This document shows, piece by piece, positions 1 to 5,189 of a stretch of DNA of 5,834 nt. Position numbers and translations under genes: made by a program. The notes under the pieces are model-generated. The model saw nothing but the letters and a program-made list of their open reading frames with translations, searched no databases and was not told the origin of the DNA. The first letter of the stretch is position 1. Each line of letters opens with the position of its first letter. Source of the stretch: Acidobacteriota bacterium (lineage in GTDB: Bacteria > Acidobacteriota > Terriglobia > Terriglobales > Acidobacteriaceae); assembly GCA_021798655.1 (NCBI GenBank), contig JAJZFE010000004.1, positions 1 through 5,834 of the forward strand. Direction: 5' to 3'.

Positions 1-1256
1 GTGCCGTAGATGGCGTCGCCGTTGATGCGCAGCCAGGCTCCAATCTGGAGCAATACGTCGCGCGCTTCGACGGGGATGGTGCCATCGGACCTGGGGCCGA
101 CGTTGAGCAGCAGGTTGCCGTTCTTGGAGACGGTATCGACGAGCTGAGCGACCAGCGAGGGCGCGGTTCTGTACTCGTCGTGCTCCACGTATCCCCACGA
201 GTGGATCGAGATGGACGTGTCGGTCTGCCAGGGCAGCAAGCGCAGCGTGTCGAGCTTGCCGCGCTCGATGTCGAGTGTGGCGACGTTCGCTGGCATTGAC
301 TCTTCCTTGTAGGTCAGCACAGGTTGCTGATGTCGTCTGGAGGAGCGGTTGTAGTAGTAGGCCGCGAACTGTTGCAGCTCGGGTTTGAAGGCTGGCTGTC
401 CAATCCACCAGTCGAAGTAGAAGAAGTCAGGATGATACTTGTCGACCAGTTCGGTGGAGAGTGCGAGCCAGTCGTCGAGGAAGGCGCGGTTGGGCGCGAG
501 CCAGGTTTCGAGATGACCCGGATCGGGTTCCTTCGCGCTCTTCTGCTCGTCGGTGGTTCCAGGAATGCGCTGTGGTTCAGCAGGGCCGTAGAGCTGCGCG
601 GTGAGCGGCGTCATCTCGCGTACGTCGGAGGCGAAGCTGCGGCCGGGTGCGTACCACCACCAGTGTTCGGCGGTGTGGGACGAGACGCCGAAGCGCAGTC
701 CGCGAGCGCGCGTTGCGGTGGCCAGCTCGCCGACGACGTCGCGGTGCGGGCCCATGTTGACGGCGTTCCACGGCGTCATGCCGGAGTCGTACATGGCGAA
801 GCCGTCGCAGTGCTCGGCGACGGGAACGACGTAGCGCGCGCCGGCGCGGGCGAAGAGGTCGACCCAGGCTGCAGGGTCGAAGCTCTGCGCCTTGAACAGC
901 GGGATGAAGTCCTTGTAGCCGAAGTGGGTCTCTGGACCGTAGGTTGCGATCTGGTGGTCGTAGGCCGCGTTGCCCTGCAGATACATGTTGCGCGAGTACC
1001 ACTCGTTTCCGAATGCTGGAACGGAGTAGACGCCCCAGTGGAGGAAGATTCCGAACTTGGCGTCGCGAAACCAGTCGGGCGTGCGGTACTGCGCGAGCGA
1101 GTCCCAGTCGGGGCGATAGGGGCCATCGCCGCTGGTGGCGCGCACTTTGGCGACCTGCCGCGCGATGTTGCGGGACTGCGGCGTTGCAGCGGGCGTCTGC
1201 GCGGCAGCGAGAGCGGACAGGGCGGTGAGCAGAGTGACACAGGCGATAGATTTCAC
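1..1256 (-). CDS. alpha-L-fucosidase, GH29 family, exported; C-terminus cut by window edge
   Basis: GH29 enzymes are retaining exo-hydrolases that release terminal L-fucose. I read 418 codons in one open frame from a GTG at 1256 to the edge. GTG is the only usual start between the in-frame TAA (1289-1287) and a signal peptide (residues 1-19, K2, hydrophobic core, LAAA|Q cleavage), so export is expected; no good ribosome site precedes it. Family landmarks: KFGIFLHWG with H73, EHCDGF at 148-153, SSHTAEHWWWY at 192-202, FYFDWW with D282 as likely nucleophile, DIERG with E331 as candidate acid/base (less certain), and SKNGNLLLNVGPRSDG at 377-392. The usual His-His before Asp-Gly-Phe is His-Cys here (C150). 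The catalytic domain is nearly complete; the missing part is probably its end and any C-terminal beta-sandwich. It is divergent from the rhamnosidase gene, which suggests a shared role in deoxy-sugar release. Family assignment is firm; substrate is unknown. Confidence 0.95.
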   Translation of the reverse strand, partial: MKSIACVTLLTALSALAAAQTPAATPQSRNIARQVAKVRATSGDGPYRPDWDSLAQYRTPDWFRDAKFGIFLHWGVYSVPAFGNEWYSRNMYLQGNAAYDHQIATYGPETHFGYKDFIPLFKAQSFDPAAWVDLFARAGARYVVPVAEHCDGFAMYDSGMTPWNAVNMGPHRDVVGELATATRARGLRFGVSSHTAEHWWWYAPGRSFASDVREMTPLTAQLYGPAEPQRIPGTTDEQKSAKEPDPGHLETWLAPNRAFLDDWLALSTELVDKYHPDFFYFDWWIGQPAFKPELQQFAAYYYNRSSRRHQQPVLTYKEESMPANVATLDIERGKLDTLRLLPWQTDTSISIHSWGYVEHDEYRTAPSLVAQLVDTVSKNGNLLLNVGPRSDGTIPVEARDVLLQIGAWLRINGDAIYG

Positions 1257-1311
1257 CGCGCCAAGATAGCAGAGAGCGCGGTAGGTTTATAGGAGATTCG
1301 GAGGAGCAAGG
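1257..1311. promoter_or_regulatory. 55-bp divergent gap between fucosidase and rhamnosidase genes
   Basis: This gap must hold, or overlap, the expression signals of two outward-facing genes. It contains the rhamnosidase ribosome binding site at its right end. A TATAAA on the minus strand (1291-1286) resembles a -10 box for the fucosidase, but I found no -35 box at proper spacing. No clear inverted-repeat operator is visible. At least one promoter probably lies within the opposite coding sequence. Confidence 0.4.
1300..1305 (+). promoter_or_regulatory. Shine-Dalgarno site of the rhamnosidase gene
   Basis: GGAGGA lies six bases before the ATG at 1312, which is near-ideal spacing and fixes that start. 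A second AGGAG at 1291-1295 is too far upstream to serve this ATG well. Confidence 0.85.
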
Positions 1312-3744
1312 ATGCAGCAGCGTTCGACGGTGGTGCGAGAGGTGTTGGCTGCGTGTGCGTGGTCGGTGATGCTGGCGTCGTCGGCGTGGGCGAGCGACGG
1401 CGGCAACCGAGGCGCTGTGCAGACGGCTGTGACATCGGCGGCGGCCGAGGACTGGACGGCGGGCTGGATCGCGGCGCCGTGGAGCACGGAGCGCGATGGC
1501 TCCTCGCTGGACGACAGCAAGCCGATGCCGGTGTTTCGTCGCGTGTTCATGGCCCGCGAGCGGCCGGTTGCAGCGACGCTGCGGATCGCGGGGCTGGGGC
1601 AGTATCGCGCGGAGATCAACGGCACGGACGACGTTGCACCTGCGGGTCTGCACGAGGCGTGGACGGACTATCGCAAGTCCGTGGTGTACGACAGCTATGA
1701 CGTGACCGCGCGCGTGACGGCGGGCGAGAACACGCTGACGGTGCTGCTGGGCAACGGCATGTACAACGTGCAGCGTGCCGATGGGCGCAAGCGCTACACC
1801 AAGCTGGTGGGCAGCTTTGGCGTGCCCACGCTGACCGCCGAGCTGCGCCTGCGCTATGCCGATGGAACGACCGAGGTGATCGCGACGGATGGCGCGTGGC
1901 GTGTGGCTGCGGGGCCTGTGCTGTTCAGCTCCACCTACGGTGGCGAAGACTACGATGGTCGCTGGAGCGCGGCGTCTGCGGCGTGGCAGCCGGTCGCGTC
2001 GGTCGGCGGTCCGGGAGGACGGATGATCGCGGCGATCGCTCCGCCGGTGCGCGTGCTGCAGACGTATGCTCCGATCCGAGTGACGCAGCCTGTTGCGGGC
2101 AAGACGGTCTATGACCTGGGGCAGAACTTTGCGGGCTGGCCGCAGATTACGGTGCAGGGGCCTGCTGGCGCGGTGCTGCGGATGACACCGGGCGAGTTGC
2201 TGGAGGCCGATGGAACGGTGTCGCAGCTCAGTTCGAAGGGTCCGCAGTGGTGGAGCTATACGCTGGGCGATGGCGCGCGGCAGCAGTGGTCTCCGCGGTT
2301 CAGCTACTACGGCTTTCGCTACCTGCAGGTGGAGTGGAGCGGCGCTGCGGGCAAGGTGCTGGCGGTGCGCGGACTCGGCGTGCACTCGGACTCGGCGGTG
2401 ACGGGCAGCTTTGCCAGCTCCAGCGAGATGCTGAACCGCATCCACGCGATGATTGTGGAGGCGATGCACAACAACGAGGTGAGCCTGTTTACGGACTGTC
2501 CGCATCGCGAGAAGCTGGGCTGGCTGGAAGAGGTGCACCTGATCGCGCCGGGCCTGCTGTACAACAGCGATCTGCGCGGATTGTTCGACGCGACGGCGCA
2601 CAACATTGCCGACGAGCAGCGCGGCGACGGCATGGTGCCGACGACAGCGCCGCAGTATGTGGTGTTCCCGTCGAACGGAGGCGTGTTCAACGACTCGCCG
2701 GAGTGGGGCTCGACGACGATCCTCGCACCGTGGTGGCAGTATCGCTTCTACGGAGAGACTGCACAACTTGCCGCGAACTATGCAGTGATGCAGCGGTACA
2801 TCGCGTATCTGCAGAGCAAGGCGCAGGATGGCATTGTGAACTACGGGCTGGGCGACTGGTACGACATCGGCCCAGGCGCGCCGGGGTTTGAGAAGAACAC
2901 CTCGCTGGGAGTGACCGGAACCATCATGCTGCTGGATGACGCGATGGCGATGCAGCAGATTGCGCTGCTGCTGGGCCACGGCGACGATGCTGCGCGTTAT
3001 GCCGCGCTGGTGGCGGCGGAGAAGGCGGCGTTCAACCGGCGCTTCTGGAACGAGCACGCAGGCTACTACGACACCGGCAGCCAGACGGCCAACGCGATGC
3101 CGCTGGCGCTGGGCGTGGTGCCGGCGGAGCGGCGCGAGGCCGTGCTGGCGCACCTGGTGGCGGACATCCATGCACACCAGGACCACGTGACCACCGGCGA
3201 GGTGGGCTATCCGTACCTGCTGCGTGCGCTCACGGCGGCAGGCCGCGACGACGTGGTGCTGGCGATGCTGCTGCGGACCGATCCGCCGAGCTACGGCTCG
3301 CAGCTGGCGGCGGGCGCGACGGCGCTGACCGAGGCGTGGGACGCGAACCCGAAGAGCAGCCAGGACCACTTCATGCTGGGCGGCGCGGAGGAGTGGTTTT
3401 ACCGCGCGCTGGGCGGAATCGACCTGGACCAGTCGCGCGCGGACCCGGCGACGCGCATCACGATTCGGCCGAAGGTGCTGGCCGGCGTGGGCTGGGTGCG
3501 CTGCGGATACCGGTCGGAGGCCGGCGCGATCGAAAGCGACTGGCGGCGCGAGGGCCGGCGCACCACGATGGAGGTGACGATCCCTGCCGGAGCGACGGCG
3601 ACGGTGATGGTGCCAGGGACGCAGGCGGTGACGGCTCGCAGCCGGTCCGCAGCCGGAGGCAGCATCACGCGGGTGGGGCGCGAGGGTAACTCGACGGTCT
3701 ATCGGGTGGGCGGAGGCAGGTATCGGTTCGCGGCCTCGGAGTAG
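1312..3744 (+). CDS. alpha-L-rhamnosidase, GH78 family, exported
   Basis: GH78 enzymes are inverting hydrolases that remove terminal alpha-L-rhamnose from polysaccharides, glycosides or saponins. The 810-residue protein starts with a signal peptide (about 1-27, AWA|S cleavage), so it should act in the periplasm or outside. Domains in order, by resemblance: an N-terminal beta-sandwich (about 70-245, from FRRVF at 75), a second beta-sandwich (about 250-345, with YDLGQNFAGW at 267-276 and YYGFRYLQVEW ending at 342), the (alpha/alpha)6 catalytic domain (about 365-700) and a C-terminal beta-sandwich (about 710-806, from TRITIRP). DCPHREKLGW at 395-404 is the catalytic motif of the HREK subgroup, with E400 the likely general acid. 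NDSPEWGS (460-467) and GDWYDIG (514-520) are further landmarks; E674 in TEAWD is the likely base, followed by H686. The length is normal for the family and nothing is broken. Codons end mostly in G. Substrate is not predictable. Confidence 0.96.
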   Translation: MQQRSTVVREVLAACAWSVMLASSAWASDGGNRGAVQTAVTSAAAEDWTAGWIAAPWSTERDGSSLDDSKPMPVFRRVFMARERPVAATLRIAGLGQYRAEINGTDDVAPAGLHEAWTDYRKSVVYDSYDVTARVTAGENTLTVLLGNGMYNVQRADGRKRYTKLVGSFGVPTLTAELRLRYADGTTEVIATDGAWRVAAGPVLFSSTYGGEDYDGRWSAASAAWQPVASVGGPGGRMIAAIAPPVRVLQTYAPIRVTQPVAGKTVYDLGQNFAGWPQITVQGPAGAVLRMTPGELLEADGTVSQLSSKGPQWWSYTLGDGARQQWSPRFSYYGFRYLQVEWSGAAGKVLAVRGLGVHSDSAVTGSFASSSEMLNRIHAMIVEAMHNNEVSLFTDCPHREKLGWLEEVHLIAPGLLYNSDLRGLFDATAHNIADEQRGDGMVPTTAPQYVVFPSNGGVFNDSPEWGSTTILAPWWQYRFYGETAQLAANYAVMQRYIAYLQSKAQDGIVNYGLGDWYDIGPGAPGFEKNTSLGVTGTIMLLDDAMAMQQIALLLGHGDDAARYAALVAAEKAAFNRRFWNEHAGYYDTGSQTANAMPLALGVVPAERREAVLAHLVADIHAHQDHVTTGEVGYPYLLRALTAAGRDDVVLAMLLRTDPPSYGSQLAAGATALTEAWDANPKSSQDHFMLGGAEEWFYRALGGIDLDQSRADPATRITIRPKVLAGVGWVRCGYRSEAGAIESDWRREGRRTTMEVTIPAGATATVMVPGTQAVTARSRSAAGGSITRVGREGNSTVYRVGGGRYRFAASE

Positions 3745-3745
3745 A

Positions 3746-3760
3746 CCCCCCTCCCCCCCC
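3746..3760 (+). repeat. C-tract directly after the rhamnosidase stop codon
   Basis: Six C, one T, then eight C begin two bases after the TAG. This is a low-complexity tract prone to slippage and sequencing error. No hairpin accompanies it, so I do not call it a terminator. Confidence 0.8.
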
Positions 3761-3800
3761 TCTATTTTTGCTTGATCTCTGGAATCAACAGGTTACGCGG

Positions 3801-3938
3801 TGTTGTGGCTGCAAGATATTGATTGCAGAGATTTTACGGGCAAAATATTCATAACATTGGGGTTAGGGGCGTAGTGGCTGCAAGGTGCTGATTGCAGGTG
3901 GCTTGCGGCTATAATATTCAAACGATTGGGGTTAGGGC
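3801..3938 (+). repeat. Two tandem copies of a 69-bp hairpin-bearing repeat
   Basis: Copy 1 (3801-3869) and copy 2 (3870-3938) align without gaps at 51 of 69 positions by my count. Each has a perfect stem CTGCAA/TTGCAG with an 8-base loop (3809-3828 and 3878-3897). The stem arms are identical while three of eight loop bases differ. Each copy also shares AATATTCA and ends in ATTGGGGTTAGGG. A degenerate trace of that ending appears near 3991-4005 (TCGGTTGGGGTCCTG). This is probably a dispersed intergenic repeat family; it could also be a duplicated structured RNA or binding site. Confidence 0.8.
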
Positions 3939-3953
3939 TGTCTGTGGTGCGGG

Positions 3954-3990
3954 GAGGATGCAGATTCCTCCGCTGCGCTACGGAATGACA
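3954..3990. repeat. REP-like palindromic intergenic element
   Basis: ATTCC (3964-3968) pairs with GGAAT (3982-3986) around a GC-rich centre (CGCTGCGC). It also competes with GAGGA (3954-3958) pairing with TCCTC (3966-3970), so two exclusive hairpins are possible. From recall, elements of the form GATTCC-core-GGAATGACA are frequent between genes in Acidobacteriota and some other phyla. Only the pairing is seen here. Confidence 0.5.
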
Positions 3991-4032
3991 ATCGGTTGGG
4001 GTCCTGCGGGCGACGAGTCTGGGGCGGGAGAG

Positions 4033-4102
4033 GGTTATGAGTTCTCGGTTATGAGTTCTCGGTTATGAGTTCTCGGTTTCCAGTTTCCAGTTTCCGGTTT
4101 GC
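4033..4102 (+). repeat. Heptamer array: ten 7-bp units with consensus RGTTNNN
   Basis: Three perfect copies of a 14-mer (GGTTATG AGTTCTC) at 4033-4074 are followed by GGTTTCC, AGTTTCC, AGTTTCC and GGTTTGC. Read as 7-mers, all ten units begin RGTT with no phase break over 70 bp. This resembles the short heptanucleotide repeats found between genes in several bacterial phyla. Confidence 0.9.
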
Positions 4103-4107
4103 CCGTT

Positions 4108-4163
4108 ATTTCCCCCTACTTCTATTGTAGCGAGTGGGGTGGGGGGAATGTGTTTTTCGTTTT
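4108..4163 (+). terminator. Long hairpin followed by T-rich sequence; weak terminator candidate
   Basis: ATTTCCCCC (4108-4116) can pair with GGGGGGAAT (4141-4149), nine pairs including one T-G wobble. A smaller CTAC/GTAG stem (4116-4119 with 4127-4130) lies inside, competing for the shared base. On the plus strand the hairpin is followed by TGTTTTTCGTTTT. The distance from the rhamnosidase stop (over 360 bp) and the spacing before the T-run weaken the case. Confidence 0.25.
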
Positions 4164-4182
4164 GAGGGGGTAAGGCGTTGGT

Positions 4183-4220
4183 GGGGAATGGGTTACGGGT
4201 TATGGGTGTGGGGTTGGGGG
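4183..4220 (+). other. G-quadruplex motif with six G-tracts
   Basis: Six runs of three to five G lie at 4183-4186, 4190-4192, 4197-4199, 4204-4206, 4210-4213 and 4216-4220, separated by loops of 2-4 bases. This satisfies the standard G3+N1-7 rule with two spare tracts. The G-rich strand is the template strand for leftward transcription from the tRNA gene. Confidence 0.75.
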
Positions 4221-4225
4221 TTGAC
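4191..4225 (+). repeat. Second, degenerate heptamer cluster (five units)
   Basis: GGTTACG, GGTTATG, GGTGTGG, GGTTGGG and GGTTGAC follow one another without phase break. The unit GGTTATG is identical to one in the array at 4033-4102, which points to a common origin, although the two clusters are not in the same 7-bp phase. Confidence 0.65.
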
Positions 4226-4351
4226 AGAGGGAGTTTGGCCGGGAATTTCGCGAAAGAAAGTTTGGGGGCCTGTTCAGCCACGAGAGAAGAGATACGGAGA
4301 TGAGTGCAGACGCGGAGTCGCTGCAGGTTGGGCGAGCCGGATCGGGGGGAA

Positions 4352-4428
4352 TGGTGGGCGAGACAGGGATCGAACCTGTAACCCCGGACTTAGAAGGTCC
4401 GTGCTCTATCCAATTGAGCTACTCGCCC
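4352..4428 (-). tRNA. tRNA-Arg (anticodon UCU), CCA encoded
   Basis: A full cloverleaf is visible on the minus strand. The acceptor stem GGGCGAG (4428-4422) pairs perfectly with CTCGCCC (4362-4356). The D stem is GCTC/GAGC and the anticodon stem CGGAC/GTCCG encloses the loop CTTCTAA, with anticodon TCT at 4394-4392. The variable loop is five bases, and the T stem ACAGG/CCTGT encloses TTCGATC. Discriminator A (4355) and a genomic CCA (4354-4352) complete the 77 nt. It reads the Arg codons AGA and AGG, which look rare in the genes here. Its first ten bases overlap the 3' end of the upstream coding sequence. I see no clear terminator after it. Confidence 0.97.
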
Positions 4429-5081
4429 GCGCGCAGAGTGGCGTCGGATGGCGTTACAGCATCGATTGTAGCCGAGCCGCGCTGGGGTTCAAGGTCTTTG
4501 CTGCGGAGGAGGGCGACGATGTCGTCGAGTGCGAGCTCCCAGCGGCGATGGGCGATCTCGGGTTCGGGGCCGACGGCGGTGACGTAGAGCGTGAAGCAGA
4601 AGCCTTCGAGCGGGGTGTTGAGGTCGAGCATGGCGGGGCGGAGGACGCATTCGAGGGCGGCCTCTTCGTGGGGCAGTCGCTGGGCGCGGCGGATGATGCG
4701 GTCGAGGCGGTCCTGCTGATGATGGGCGGAGGCGAAGACGGTGCGTTCGCGCCAGAGGAGGTCGATGTAGCTGGCGAAGCCGAAGCGGACGTCGTTGGGG
4801 TCGAGGAGGAGTTCGAGGCGGAGGGCTTCGAGGTCGTCGGCGTGGGTGGAGGTGGCCAGGGCCCAGGCGTCGCACTTGGCGGTGAGGAAGGGGGAGCGGG
4901 TGGCGTTGAGGGAGCGGAGGGCGCGGCCGAGGGCGGGATGGCGCTCGGCTTCGGCGATCTCGGCGATGTCGTAGGGTTCGGCGCGGAGGTCGACGAAGTG
5001 GAGGCCGGTGGCGGTGTCGGACCAGGGCACGATGAGTGTGGGTGCGTCGGCCGAGCACTCGGCTGTCCAGTCAGAGAGCAT
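4419..5081 (-). CDS. Conserved-looking protein of unknown function, stop codon inside tRNA-Arg
   Basis: I do not recognise the family. The 220-residue protein has normal composition, with segments that look like a folded cytoplasmic domain (HFVDLRAEPYDI near residue 28, SPFLTAKCDAWAL, FASYIDLLWRERT, GFCFTLYVTAVGPEP). No signal peptide or membrane span is evident, and the four Cys are scattered. The ATG at 5081 is the only usual start after the preceding gene's stop, although no Shine-Dalgarno site precedes it. It lies 93 bp downstream of the hydrolase gene in the same frame, so an operon is plausible. The last codons GGC GAG TAG are formed by the tRNA acceptor strand and bases U8-A9-G10. Codons end mainly in C, as expected for a real minus-strand gene here. 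The antisense frames are rich in Gly and Glu or Arg and are shadows. Confidence 0.82.
   Translation of the reverse strand: MLSDWTAECSADAPTLIVPWSDTATGLHFVDLRAEPYDIAEIAEAERHPALGRALRSLNATRSPFLTAKCDAWALATSTHADDLEALRLELLLDPNDVRFGFASYIDLLWRERTVFASAHHQQDRLDRIIRRAQRLPHEEAALECVLRPAMLDLNTPLEGFCFTLYVTAVGPEPEIAHRRWELALDDIVALLRSKDLEPQRGSATIDAVTPSDATLRAGE
4465..4492 (-). promoter_or_regulatory. Candidate promoter of tRNA-Arg, inside the upstream CDS
   Basis: On the minus strand TTGAAC (4492-4487) and TACAAT (4470-4465) are separated by 16 bases. They match the sigma-70 consensus at four and five of six positions. A start about seven bases beyond the -10 box would give a leader of roughly 30 nt before the mature tRNA 5' end at 4428, a common arrangement. 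It is inferred from sequence only. Confidence 0.55.
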
Positions 5082-5145
5082 CTGAATAGGATAGCGGGTT
5101 CGCGGGCGGAGCGCGGGGTGGGGAGGTGAAAGGCGGGGCGATGAG

Positions 5146-5189
5146 GCGTGGGCTAAGCGTGGGCTAAGCGTGGTCTAAGCGTGGTCGAG
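5146..5189. repeat. 11-bp tandem repeat across the hydrolase stop codon
   Basis: GCGTGGGCTAA at 5146-5156 and 5157-5167 is followed by GCGTGGTCTAA at 5168-5178 and a decayed fourth unit, GCGTGGTCGAG, at 5179-5189. The TAG stop of the hydrolase (5177-5175) lies in the third unit. The array looks like local duplication of the gene's end. Confidence 0.85.

Larger units (their letters stand above)
3745..4351. other. Repeat-rich intergenic region without a credible gene
   Basis: Between the rhamnosidase stop and the tRNA 3' end there are 607 bp. The only open frames here are short, of simple composition, or lie across the repeats and the tRNA, so I call no gene. The content is a C-tract, two tandem 69-bp repeats, a palindromic element, two heptamer clusters, a long hairpin and a G-quadruplex motif, each listed separately. 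The rest (about 3991-4032 and 4226-4351) shows only a 10-bp palindrome TTTCGCGAAA at 4246-4255. Confidence 0.75.

Noticed and set aside
324..1292. A 322-codon plus-strand open frame across the fucosidase gene
   Set aside because: It is antisense to a gene with clear GH29 motifs and has low-complexity Gly, Val and Glu composition.
577..3369. A 930-codon open frame on the minus strand running through both hydrolase genes
   Set aside because: It is antisense to the rhamnosidase and out of frame with the fucosidase on the same strand. The product is extremely rich in Arg, His and Ala with no domain signal, as expected from GC-rich shadow frames.
3772..3788. TTGAT/ATCAA hairpin just after the rhamnosidase gene as a terminator
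   Set aside because: The stem is only five AT-rich pairs, and no T-run follows it in the direction of transcription.
3801..4102. Repeat cluster as a CRISPR array
   Set aside because: The units are contiguous or of 7-14 bp without unique spacers, and no cas gene is nearby.
4063..4281. A 72-codon minus-strand frame ending in NWKLETENS
   Set aside because: Its end is the heptamer array translated and the rest is Pro/Asn/Thr simple sequence. There is no gene signal.
4329..4362. TGGGCGAG repeated at 4329-4336 and 4355-4362, the second in the tRNA acceptor stem, as a possible integration site
   Set aside because: Eight bases is too short for an attachment site, and no integrase or mobile gene is present.
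4300..4587. A short plus-strand frame with the residues GETGIEPVTPDLEG
   Set aside because: This is the translation of the antisense of a tRNA gene, a known type of false annotation.
4134..5129. A 331-codon plus-strand open frame through the tRNA and the unknown gene
   Set aside because: It crosses the tRNA in antisense and then becomes Gly/Glu/Val simple sequence. The minus-strand frame has the normal protein composition.
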